NCBI GenBank assembly: GCA_003117195.1
Contig: BDSI01000050.1
Coordinates: 496,001-560,000 of the forward strand
Length of the DNA: 64,000 nucleotides
DNA from: Eudorina sp. 2006-703-Eu-15
Lineage: Eukaryota > Chlorophyta > Chlorophyceae > Chlamydomonadales > Volvocaceae
Reading direction: 5' to 3'
Shown: piece after piece, positions 48,301 through 58,989 of the stretch
Numbering within the stretch: the stretch's first letter is position 1
Layout: each line of letters begins with the position of its first letter
Notes under the pieces: generated by a model
Told to the model about the DNA's origin: nothing
Seen by the model: the letters and a program-made list of their open reading frames with translations, nothing else
Databases searched by the model: none
Made by a program: the position numbers and the translations under genes

Positions 48301-49788
48301 GTGGCAGCGGCGGTGGCCGGCCTCAACGTCTGGGCCGCCGCCGGCGACACGGCGCGCGCCGCCGCCGCGGCGGAGGCGATCTCCCGGTTGCTACAGCTGC
48401 AGAACCAGGCAACCTCCCTGGAGTCTCTGATTGCCTGGTCTGTTGTGGCGCAGGACTATCTGGCGACGCAGCTGTCGACCCTTGGGTCGGTGGATGCCGT
48501 GACCCCGGACGTGTTCAGCGTCGCGACCGCGCCGCCGGCGCTGCGCGCGGCAGCTGCCACGATGCCGTACATACCGGGCATCATTCTGCCCGGGTACACC
48601 CAGGTCAGGGCTGTCGTACCAGGTGACGCCGCGGCGCCACCGCCGCCGCCACTGGCGTCGTCGTCGCTGTCGCCAACTGCGCCGCCGCCGCCGCCGCTGC
48701 TGGATCAGGGCAACACCGGCGCCACCGGCGGCGGCGACGGCGGCGCGAGCCGTGGCGGTGGCAGCCGCTTGTCTGCTGCCGGACTGTACGGCATCGGTAT
48801 CGGTGTCCCAGTCCTTGTCGTCGTCGTTATCATCGCCTTCGCCGTCGTCTCGAGGCGGCGGCGTCTGCGTCGGCAGCAGTACGCTGTAAGCGCCTCTGAC
48901 GTCGCCAGCGCCGGAGACAGCCGCACGGCCGACACCGACGCGAGCCGTACTGCGACTAACGGTGCTCGTCCAAGATCCAGCGGCAGCGGCCATGGCACGT
49001 TTAGCTGCAGCGAAAGGAGCAGCAGCAGCGGCCAAACCGGGTTGACGGCGGCGGACGCCGCCAACTCAGTGGCAGCCACCAAGGCGCCGTCGCCAGTCGT
49101 GATGGAGGAGGCGCTAGCGGCGCCGGCGGCTCCGCCGCCGTCGCCTTTCAGCCGCAGCCGCAGCTCAGCGTCAACCGTCGGCGCCACTGACCCACGGGTC
49201 AGTGCATCCGGCGCGGGGGAGGCGGATGCGCTTGCATCCATGGTCGCCTCGATTGACTACCACCTCGGCGGTTTCCCGGACGACGCCCAACCTCCGCCGA
49301 TGTATAGCTCAGCTGCGGCGGGCGCTGCCGTACGACCGCCGCACGCGAGTTTGGCCTCCGCGGCGACCGCGGACGCCGCTTACATGGCGGCGGCGCTGGC
49401 GGGAACCGGCGGCGCCCCCCCGACGCCGACGCCGGTCCCTGTACGGCAGATGTCAGCTGCGGACGCCGGCGGTGAGCTCGCGGCCAGGGCCGACAGTGGC
49501 GCCAGGGGTGGCGGCGCCGCTGCCGCCGCCGCTGCCGCCGTCAGCCGCGCTCCCGCGGCCTTCCGTGATCCCGTCGCCACTCTACGGACGCGTGCGCAGG
49601 TGTGCAGCTCAATATCGAGCACCGGCGGCGCGCCCACAGACCCAACCGCCGCCGGCGGCGCCGCCGCCGCCGCCGGCTCACCCTGCGGCCCGGACTCGCC
49701 GGACTGCATCAGCAACGCGCCGGCGACGCCAATGCCTTCGATGCCACAGCCCACGCAGGCGCTGCAGCCCTCGCCGATAGTGCCGTAG
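36362..49788 (+). CDS. Predicted 2,588-residue modular type I membrane protein (PKD + tandem adhesin-like modules)
   Basis: Twelve exons fit in phase: 36362-36626, 37216-37421, 37825-39515, 40120-40630, 41077-41333, 41959-42143, 42712-43573, 43793-44318, 44892-45154, 45865-46043, 46409-47055, 47614-49788. A hydrophobic signal segment (MFTAFVALLFFSGWFAAAEA) opens the protein. A PKD-like domain follows (~50-157; YEVDFGDGRGRAGG, VSGYSYPAGAGGRHVIRL). Next come a very acidic stretch (~249-312), PPPGGWDE repeats (~449-492) and an SPPPSPSPPPSPP stalk. Module A (DLNGNGVYDAGEPEDD plus CYEPLTGL and ILTPFTTLVTELM) occurs at ~534-720 and ~1138-1325, and diverged at ~1823 onward. Between copies lie a helical domain (exons 4/8), a Cys-rich domain (5/9) and beta-like domains (6-7/10-11). 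One TM segment lies near 2255-2280 (GIGIGVPVLVVVVIIAFAVV), then RRRRLRR and a ~308-residue Ser/Ala-rich tail. The family is unnamed to my knowledge; an adhesion, matrix or receptor role is inferred. Confidence 0.78.
36660..36720 (+). repeat. 13-bp GC-rich minisatellite
   Basis: Four to five copies of GGGCGGGAGGGCC lie at the start of intron 1 of the modular protein gene. Confidence 0.9.
38955..39515 (+). repeat. Module A copy 1 (end of exon 3)
   Basis: It encodes the DLNGNGVYDAGEP/TPFTTLV module. From about 39145 to the exon end it is almost base-for-base identical to 43203-43573 in exon 7; the first third is more diverged. Confidence 0.9.
41615..41885. mobile_element. Possible MITE-like insertion in an intron
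   Basis: A GC-rich core of about 190 bases is bounded on both sides by AT-rich ends inside intron 5 of the modular protein gene. The left end contains ATTATTACAATAAT and the right end contains AATAATTATTGTAAT, which are inverted relative to each other. No open frame is present. There is no clear target-site duplication, so the call is tentative. Confidence 0.25.
43010..43573 (+). repeat. Module A copy 2 (end of exon 7)
   Basis: Second copy of the module encoded at 38955-39515. Both copies end at the same codon phase before a GTACG donor. Confidence 0.9.
44588..44720 (+). repeat. ~48-bp minisatellite
   Basis: Nearly three units sharing AGGAGGGATGAAGGGCAGAA lie in intron 8 of the modular protein gene. 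Confidence 0.9.
46255..46335 (+). repeat. Short direct repeats with GGTACC cores
   Basis: Alternating units with CAACGGTACCTGCCACGG lie in intron 10. They are followed at 46370-46386 by a TTAATTAA-rich stretch. Confidence 0.8.
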
Positions 49789-52262
49789 CCAATATCAGTC
49801 TCGAGGGGCGGCAGTTGCGCCCCGGACGTTCTGCCCCGGGCAACAAAATCAAATGCCATTTCATCTGCGCTCTGTTTTGAGGCACTGCAAAATTTCTGCG
49901 CATGCAAAAACGGGCTGCGTGCAAGCCGCACGTCCGTGTATCCGTACGTCCGTACATCCTGGGTAGGTACCGCAGCGTGCAGCAGGGGCTGGACGGGGCA
50001 ATGTTGGGAATCCAGATCGGCAATGGCAGCTTCTGATTCTGCTGGGGCGAAGCGTCGTCGGCCTGGAAGTCAGGGGGCCGGCGATGCCCGGCCATACCCG
50101 GTCCTTCCGTTGCCGAAACACACACACACACACACACGCACACACACACACACACGCGCGCACACTATCACGACACAGCACGTGCTTGACACAGCGCGTG
50201 CCAAACACAGGCCACAGCCACTGGTGGCCCTGGCGGGTGGCAGTATGGCGGCTCTGGCGGCCGGCGGCACAGCATCTCGGCCCGGCGTCTCAGTTCCCGC
50301 GAGAGCACCACGGCAGGAGCAGTACAGCCCACAGGAGTACATCAGGAGGCAGAACAGCCAAATCCCCATCGCGGTACGACAGGTCACATGTCGGTGACAC
50401 GATACGCCAATCACGCAGTGTGTCGTGACAACACACACACGCGGGTAGGCTTCTCATTAAACACACACGCGCGCGCGTCGGGCAGGTTTCTTCGCTACAC
50501 ACACGCGGAGGCGATGAGTGGGCGCCGTGCGGCGAGCTGCAGACAGCGAAGGGGCGCTGATCGTGGCATGTGGGTGTTTAGGACATTAACCCGGGGCATG
50601 TGGGTGTGTTCGTGCTGGGGTTCGGCATGCCCATCCTCCCCCGGCACCGACGTCGCGCACCGCACCGAGCAGTCCCAGCCGTTGGCGGATAAACTCAAAC
50701 AAAAACACAATCAAAGCCAAAACAAAAGAAGTGAAGCGGTGTGAGGCTGAAAGCGGAGCCAGTGCACGTGGAATAGAGTCCCCGGGGTCGGGGCGCCGGG
50801 GCGCCCGTCAGCGGTGCGGCCGGATGCGCGTGTCCGCGCGAGGAAGGAACGGGTGACGCCGACGGAGGCCTTCGTGTCCTGCGTCGGGGACGTCTCATGT
50901 CTGGGACGTCTTGAGAGGAGGGCCGGGGTTGGGGCAGCCGGCGGCCTCAGATGGCGCGGAGGCTGCGAAGGGTGCGGCTGCGAAGGGGATTGCTGCGAGA
51001 GGACACGGAGAAGCCCGCTGGGGAGGTGTCGCACTGTCGCTTGCTGGGTCGGAGACAGCAGTGGCGCCGATCCGACTGACGCCCTCTGTAGCTGCTGTAA
51101 CGCCCGCCAGCCCAACCTGTTCGCGGCATCCGCCAGCGGACACAGGAAGGGATAGGAAGGCATCTGCAGACAATCGCAAGGTCAATTGCAGCGCTATGCG
51201 GGGGCCGTAGGAGTAGGTTTGAAGATATCGAATAGCGGATGCGGACGCTGTGGGGGTGATATCTTTTGAGGAGTGTGGAAGGACTTATCAAGCCTGGGCG
51301 GGGCAGAACGGTAGGCTGGGTCGATAGCCCGCTGTATCCAATTTCTACACCACGGCGGTTAGACGTTAAAACGGTGCGCAGCTGGGCGAGGCCTATTTAG
51401 GACCGTCACCAAATAGGATAGATGTGATGGTAAAGATCTCCTGATCTTCGTTGAGAACACGGCTGGTTAAGGCGCCGTTGACCGCAACCGCGACTTACTG
51501 ATGTGCTGTCTGCCTGTGTCTGCCGTACCCTGCCGTACTGTACGGCGGAGAAGCAGCAGAGAGCAGATCTGCTGCGATTGGTGAGATACAGGTACTCCCG
51601 CGTCATCGTCAGCGGATGTCATCTAAATGGGAAATTGATTCTGCTCCAGCTGGCGTCAATCGAAGTTGGATTCGAGAAAAGGAGAGTCCGCAAGGGTCTG
51701 GGAGGCAACTACAGCCCCGATCGCAGGGCACAATTAAGACCCGAGCATTCTGCATCTCGTGCGTGACATGCGATCTATGCGCTGAAACGAGAAACTCAGG
51801 GCAGAGAGTGCCCTGCCTGGAGAAACTGGCCTGGAGAAACTGGAGTCGCGACCGTTGCTCATACCGGTCATTCCGACAGCTGGTGACAAACTAAGTTATA
51901 CTTAGGGAAAAACATATGGTCGACATGTTTCATCATCATATTTTCAATACATTCGTCTTCACAACACGTAATGAAATCATCCGCGTTTCGCGATGCGAAC
52001 CAGGGGCCATTCGCCAGGCAATTCGACGTCACCGCACATTAGGCCTAAGAGGTGCACAATTTCACACCGTAATACTCACAAACGGATTCTGTGTGCAATA
52101 CCGTAGGCATGAGCGATGTAAGCAGGTGTTGTACATGCCGGGACTTTCAGCAACACGGAAGAGGATAATCTCAACACCTGCTACTACAAGCAGTTCACTT
52201 GCCATCTTGCAGCTGAGACCTCTGTCCGTTCGCTAGGTCCCTTTGCAGCCCAGATCTTCACC
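49789..52262. other. 3' flank of the modular gene and PP5 promoter region
   Basis: A (CA)n microsatellite lies at 50118-50155, and a possible TGTAA signal at 51096-51100 (plus). Open frames at 50200-50400 and 50710-51210 occur on both strands without any recognisable domain, so no gene was called. The last ~350 bases before the PP5 start are AT-richer. Confidence 0.45.
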
Positions 52263-55200
52263 ATGGATGACGAAAATGAGGTAATTGAGGTTCCAAGTGC
52301 GCCACCTCCGCCTCCGCCTGTAGATCCTGCTGTGGTAGCAGAGGCGGAGAAGGCGAAAGATGAGGCTAACAAGAACTTCAAAGGTGTGAGAAGTTCCGAC
52401 GTCGCGTTGCGGCTGGCAGATAACGAATGCGGCAACTAAACATAAGAATTGAAAACGTTCTGCAGCTAAACATTTTTCCGCCGCGATTGAGGGCTACACA
52501 CTCGCCATCGAGCTGAACCCCAACAACGCCATCTACTGGGCGAACCGTGCGGCCGCGCACATCAAGCTTGAAAGCTATGGGTCTGCCGTGGCGGATGCGG
52601 AGAAGGCCACAGAGATCGATCCCAAGTACATCAAGGTGCGCGCAGCTGGCGCCACGTGGAGCAGCAACCCCCTCGCGCCTGTGCTGACCAGACGCGTTCT
52701 CTAGCGAACTCGGGAACCTTGGCTGATATGTTAGCATGAGCCCTTGGTTCGTTGCGGGCGTGCATGCCAAGGATGAAGGGAAAGGCTGGGGGCCGGCCGG
52801 ATGAGGGGAAAGGCTGCGGGGAGGCTAGATGAGGGGAAAGGCTGCGGGCTGGCCGGATGAGGGGGAAGGTTGCGGGAAGGCCAGATGAGGGGAAAGGCTG
52901 GGGAGAGGCCGGATGAGGGGAATATTGCGGGCCAGCACATAAGGCAGCTCTCGGGAAGGGGATGGGGGCACACCCATGGCCAGCCTGCGTTGCTCATGGT
53001 AGGTTGACGGCAAGGCCACATTGCTTTACGACATCTCATGGAAAAAGGGATGCTTGTCCCCATCGCCGTCTTCAATATTTCGCCGGGTGATTCCTGGAAG
53101 CCCCAAAAGACTCCCGAAAACCCTACGCCCCTACGACACGGCCTCCTCCGCCTTGCAGGGCTACTACCGGCGTGGCGATGCGCACTTCGCGCTTGGGAAG
53201 TACAAGCTGGCGCTCAAGGACCTTCGGACGGTGCGCGGACAGGGCACGGGGGTATCTGCATGAAGAGCACCCAGCGGGCTGCTGAGTGCCAGTTGGCTGC
53301 TGAGTTGCGCATGTGGGCAGTTTCAGGGTCTTTTTGCACGGTTCGCTGGTACACTTGAGTCTCGTGGCCGTGGCGACACCTGAGCGTGTCGGGACGTGGG
53401 CACGGACGCAAACATGAACCGTGCTGGGCGTGCGATGCACAGGCCGCCAAGGTCGCACCCCGCGATCCCGACCTGCGGAAGAAGCTTGCGGAGTGCGAGA
53501 AGGAGGTCAAGCGGCTGCGATTCGAGGAGGCGCTGTCTGTGCCGGTACGTCTTTTGGGTTTCTGTAGCTGCCTGTGGGGCATCTGCGCTGGGTTATACCC
53601 TCGTTGCCTGTGAGCGGCAGAGCGACTGTTTTGAAGGAGCCAGAGTGCACTTCTGAGTACCACGCGTTGTGTGGCCACCAGTAGCGGTATAGGATGCTGG
53701 TGTTGGCAGCCCGTCAAGGACAGTCCGTCGAAAGCAGTCAGTGGAAGGGGTGCTGGTGTCGGCGGCCCTGTCGTAAGAATCAGCTTCAGGGGCTGGAGTC
53801 CACAGCGCAGAGAGTTGGGGACGGTTGTACACGGGCCGGTAACACGCGGGGCGGAGACTCGCCTTGGCACTTGGCACGGTGCTCCGTTGAAAGGGAGCCA
53901 GTCACACAAGTCGAGTGCGGATGGCACCGCACCCGTGCGCCCTGCGGGAGAGGGGGAGACCCGCCGGCATCCCTCCCTCAACTCAGGGCCGCCCCACATC
54001 CCTCCTGACAGGACTCGGAGGCCATCTCCATCCTCGCCACCATGGATCTTTCCATATACGACAACATCGAGGATTCGTACACGGGGCCACGGATGCAGGG
54101 TGGGTCGCGGGTGCGATGTCGGCGGGGCAGGGCTGGCCTCAGGGGGCCTCAGGGTGCGTCTGATGGCTCGTCGAACCCGCGTGCGTAGCCTGCAGCGGTC
54201 GGGGCGGGATGCATGCATGGCCAACCTGGGTTCCATGCGCCGGGTCCCCCAAGTGCGCGGGTGTGTGTGCATCGAGGTACTCGATGTGGGTCGCCATGTG
54301 CTGAGCTGGATCCGCCACGCAGCCCGTCCGGCTTCGTCGCCAGCAGCTTAGGTTTGCACCTCGCACGCTTCAAATTCAGTCTCAGCATCAGCACAAGGTT
54401 GGCACAGGCACGCTGCACGCCCCGGGGGCCATGTTTGTGGGCCGTTTACGGGGAGGAATGCATCCCGCAGCGCTCTTCGTTTGTACGTGGGGGGGTGATG
54501 CCAACAAGACATGTAAGGCGGGTCACGACTCGCAGAATGCAGTCATGAGGCAAGGGGGGAAGGATGGCTGGCGCGGTTGAGCATGTCGCAGGGATGTTTC
54601 CGGGCAAGGGCCCAAAGCGCGCTCCGACAAGGGACCTCACAGCCGCGTCTGCCTGCGGTGCGCGCCCTTCTTCGCGTCCGCCTACCATCTGCCATGTGTG
54701 CGCGTGCGGCGACAGGCAACGCGACGGATGGCTACACGATCACGCAGGAGTTCGTGACGGCCATGATCGAGGAGTTCCGGCAGCAGCGCACCATCCACAA
54801 GCGCTTCGCGTTCGAAATTATCCGCCAGGTGCGTCATCCATGTTTTCCTTGTCGCTGCGCTTCGGCGACCGGGCGATGCGGGGACGGCATTGAGAGGGAA
54901 CCGTTCTTCGTTCACGCTCGAAAGGAGTTGCTGGTGTCCCTCACCGCGCCGCAGCGACCCAGATGCGCCGCTGAGTTCTTTGAACATGCAGGAATGTCGA
55001 AGTGTACAGGATGTGCTCAGTGTCCCTCCGTGCCCGTGCTCCCTGCCTGTGCCCGTGATCTCCGCCAGGCGTTCAACCTGGTCAAAGCCCTGCCGTCGCT
55101 CGTGGACGTCACCATCCCCGACGACAGGCACTTCACGGTGTGCGGCGACGTGCACGGCCAGTTCTACGACCTCCTCAACATCTGGAAGCTCAACGGCGAC

Positions 55201-57715
55201 CCCTCGCCGGAGAACCCCTACCTGTTCAACGGTGCGGGACTGGGGCGGCAGCGCAGCCTGGGGCGTGGGGCGCTCGTTCGCTGCGGCACAAGATTGGGGA
55301 AAACCCCTCGGGTGAATGCAGCGGCCCTGCATGCACCCGAGCCAGAAGAGGGCCAGGGCGGAGTGCCGCATGAGGCATGCCGGGTATTCTGCGCACGTCC
55401 GCGCATATGGGTATCAACCACCCTGACAGCTTTTGCCTGTGGCGCAAAGTGTGGGACATGCAGTACACAGCGCACGGCGGCACACTTTGCCTCGCAGTCT
55501 GCCCGAGTCACGATGCGGACAGCCCCACGGCTCCGTTTCTGCTGCCCGTTCCGGTCGCTGCGGATTGACCACCTGTCCCAATCCCACGCGGTCACCATGC
55601 CGGCCCCCTTCGTAGGTGACTTTGTGGACCGGGGCAGCTTCAGCTGTGAGGTGATTTTCGCGCTGCTGGCCTACAAGGTGCTCTACCCCGATCACATGCA
55701 CATGACACGCGGCAACCACGAGTCCAAATCCATGAACAAGGTGTACGGCTTCGACGGAGAGGTACGGCAGCACGCACATGTGCGCTCCCTGTGTTCCCTC
55801 CATCCCTCGGCGCGCCTCTAGGCGGAGTGGGATTCCTGCATCACGAGCTCAGCTCCAATGAGCACAGAGCGTGGCACCTGCTGTAGTGTTGCTGCAGCTC
55901 TGATAGGAAAGAAAGACGGCTGCATTCATGCGAACTGAACTGCTGCACTGCACTGTGACCGCGCCACCAGGTCAAGGCCAAGTACAACAACACGATGGTC
56001 GACTGCTTCCGGGAGCTGTTCTGCGCGCTGCCGCTGGCGTACTGCCTCAACGGCCGCGTGCTGGTGCTGCACGGCGGGCTGTTCAGCCAGGACGGGGTCA
56101 CGCTGGAGGACATCCGCCGAACTGACCGATTCAGGTGCCTGCGGGAGGGGTTGAAAGAAAACAAAAACTAAACCCAGAAACGAACGAACCCGGGCACACC
56201 CAGAAGCACGCAGAACGCTCACGTGGCGAGGTGCCTGCGGGTGTGCGGGAGGGTGTGGCTGCTACCCGAGGGAGGGCAGGGTTGGCTGCTTGCGATTTCG
56301 CTGTCTTGATGACAGAAGGCAGGACAGGAGTCTGCCGAAGGCCGCACAGCAGGCCGACCGTGGCTCTAAAATGGTCTCCCAACCACTAACGGTCTCCCAA
56401 CCTCATGGAGGGCTTCCGCCCCCAGTGGACGTCTTGCACGGGGGCTTCAGGTCCAATCATCCTGCCTGCCGTTCCCTCTCCGTACTGCGTTGGTGTCGTA
56501 CAGGGAGCCGCCCGAGGACGGCATCATGTGCGACGCGCTGTGGGCCGACCCCTCGCAGCTGCCGGGCCGCACGGCCTCCAAGCGCGGCGTGGGGCTGTCG
56601 TTCGGCTCCGACGTGACCCGCTCCTTCCTGGACGCCAACGGACTGGACCTCCTGGTGCGCTCGCACGAGGTCAAGGAGGATGGCTACGAGGTGGGTCAGC
56701 AAGCAGCTGGGTGCGGGCGGACGGGCTGGCGGGCGGGCGGGCTGGCTGGTTGGCTGGCTGGCTAGCTGGCTGGCTAGCTGCCATGCGGTGCGGTGCGGTG
56801 CGGCGAGAGGCGGCCTGTGCCGCTGTGTCCCCGGAAGCTTTCGGAAGTTTTAAAAGGTTACATCTCACACGGGGCACTCCGTCCTCACATGTTGAGTCTC
56901 AAGTCTCGGCCCCCAGCGACCACACCATACGGCACCCAGGGCGGGTTTTCCGCGCGGATGCCCATACCGACGGCTCTGTGCCCTTGTTGCCCGATGCTCC
57001 CGACGGCCGTGCCGCCGCCAATGTCGCTTCGACTCGACTGCAGGTGGAGCACGACGGACGGCTCATCACCGTCTTCTCAGCGCCCAACTACTGCGACCAA
57101 ATGGGCAACAAGGGCGCTTTTGTGCGCTTCAACGGCAACGACATGGTGCGTGTTTGGGGGGACGGGCTGGGAAGTGAAAGACGGGAGGGCCGTCCGGGTC
57201 GTGAGGAGTCGCAGGGTGACGCGCAGCTTACCGTAAATTGCGGGGAGGGGGTTGCCTACCGACGTGCACGGGTCCGTGGGCTCAGATGGGGTGAATAAAG
57301 GCGACCCGCGAGTGGTTCTCGGATAGTGTGGGGCCCAACTGAACATGAACTGCGGAATGCTTCACATAACACTGCTGCGCCGCGGCCGTCAGAGGACTGC
57401 TACGGTTTAGGTCAGGCCTCGCGAGGAAAGGATGGACGAGAGCATCAGCGGCGGTGCGGCGGATGGGCGCGCCCCCAGGTACAGGGCACTGCTCCCTCGT
57501 TCCCGCGCGGTGCCTCGCAGCGGCCGGTCGGGTCTCACCAAGCTGCGCATGCTGTCCTCATCCTTCCGGGGTCGAATCGCCGACGTGTGTACATGCGTGC
57601 GGCACCCGCGACGTTCCATGCCCCGCAGGTGCCTCATTTCACGACCTTCTCGGCGGTCCCGCACCCAGACGTCAAGCCGATGGCGTATGCTAACTCGTTC
57701 CTCATGGGGCTCTGA
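52263..57715 (+). CDS. PP5: Serine/threonine protein phosphatase 5 (TPR-PPP)
   Basis: Twelve exons are 52263-52383, 52466-52635, 53159-53230, 53443-53544, 54012-54099, 54716-54828, 55069-55231, 55616-55761, 55971-56134, 56504-56690, 57044-57145 and 57629-57715. They give 504 residues, against about 499 in human PPP5C. Three TPR units fill residues ~30-135 and keep the Hsp90 carboxylate-clamp positions ([33 protein letters not shown]). The PPP catalytic core has all metal-site and catalytic motifs: [52 protein letters not shown] and [12 protein letters not shown]. It ends with [17 protein letters not shown], typical of the PP5 C-terminal segment. PP5 is a cytosolic/nuclear phosphatase held inactive by its TPR domain and activated by Hsp90 or lipids. 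No deviations at key residues are visible. The ATG lies in a good context and is followed by an acidic/Pro-rich leader. Confidence 0.95.
52766..52922 (+). repeat. ~30-bp minisatellite
   Basis: About six degenerate units containing GATGAGGGGAAAGGCTG lie in PP5 intron 2 (52636-53158). Confidence 0.9.
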
Positions 57716-58106
57716 GGAGGCAGGCGGGGACAGCTCCTGATAGGGCCCCACGACAGAGCTGCAGCAGGCAGGGCATGCAATAGGGATAACTCCGCGAAGG
57801 ATGGCGCGGCCGCGCGTTGCGCGTTCATCGCCGTCACCTCCGGCCCGGTGGCTCGCTGGCGGCCGAGCTGGCAGCCCAGCTTGCGTACCTGTGCACCCTG
57901 TGCCACACAGCTGGCGGATCGGCGGACCTCTGGGCGACCTCGTCCGCGGTGTGTTACCCGCGCCGCGCCTGAAGCAGCGGGCAGCGGTGTCATAAGACCG
58001 TGCCTAGCAGCCGCGGCGCCGGATGGCGTTGCAGAGCTGCAGCGGCACCCAGCGCCATCGCGGAGGGTGCGCGTTGCAGGATGGGAGCTTGAGACGTGGG
58101 TCCTGA

Positions 58107-58989
58107 TGCGCAGCAGTGATACCGCGACCTCCGCGGAAGGCGGTGGCGGTGGCAGCGCAGTGGTCCCGGCGAAGCGCGGATCATTGGAAGATTTGAGCGC
58201 AGCGGATTGGGATTGCTTCTTGAGGCCGCTAGGTGGCGGCCTGTCGTCCTCACGTACCGCGCTTGCCGCAGGAGGGGACCTCGCTCCAGGGACCTCGAAC
58301 CTCATGGAGCGCTGGACCGGACACCAAGCGGCGAAGCTGCCGCTGCGGGTCTGCAGCATCTGCTGCTGGAGCTGTAGCTGCGGCCCTCGTTCAGCGCATC
58401 TTTTTGGCAACGGCTCCTTCGGGTGCCCTGGACTGGCGGTCGGACCTGCGCCGGTACTTGGACGCCGTCATGGTCGGGGGCGGGCGTGGGCAACCGGGCG
58501 GCGCGCATCCGCTCGGTTCTGGCCCCGGGCCCTCACGGCTGCGATGCGGGGCGCATAGCGATGTACATACGGCAGGGCAAGGGCGCCGCCCAGCCCCTCG
58601 GATGTCGCCATCAGGGGTTGCGCTTCTCGCGCCCGGTGTCGGGGGGCTGGCAGTGTCAGGGGGAGCTGGCAGTGCGTTTGATTGTGTGGTGGCAGGGGGG
58701 ACACTGAGGGTATCCCAGGGTGGTGTGTGTGGCAAGGGTTGTGCAAGGTGGCTAACTGCGTGCATTTGGGCAGGAGGGTTTCACGGGCTACGGGAAGGGG
58801 CGAGCGGGAAGGCGCTGTGATGCACAGCTGCGGCAGCCGGTGCCGCGGGTCGTGGGGCGGGATGCCAATAATGCGCATTATGGGCTATGGGCGGTGGTGG
58901 TGGCGCTGGTGATGGTGGTGGTGGGGCCGATGCTGGAGGATGCAGTCGTTGCGTCCTTTCATGCGCGTGCGGGGATAGACGCCATTTAG
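58107..58989 (+). pseudogene. Frameshifted gene for a protein with a C-terminal membrane segment
   Basis: Protein-like reading moves between frames. One frame gives SLEDLSAADWDCFLRPLGGG and NLMERWTGHQAAKLPL (to ~58350). A second gives LVQRIFLATAPSGALDWRSD and LRRYLDAVMVG (to ~58478). A third gives GNRAARIRSVLAPGPHGCD and AGRIAMYIRQGK (to 58670). The third frame ends at a good donor (GCA|GTGCGT) and joins in phase to 58774-58989. That exon encodes a hydrophobic segment (GLWAVVVALVMVVVGPMLED) and a TAG stop. The second shift falls in a G5 run, so assembly or sequencing indels are as likely as true decay. The 5' end is unresolved, and 58107 is only the first ATG in the first good frame. I do not recognise the family. 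Confidence 0.35.

Noticed and set aside
50711..51210. Overlapping 95-150-codon open frames on both strands
   Set aside because: Several frames are open at once and none shows a domain, signal or phase-matched neighbour, so strand cannot be chosen.
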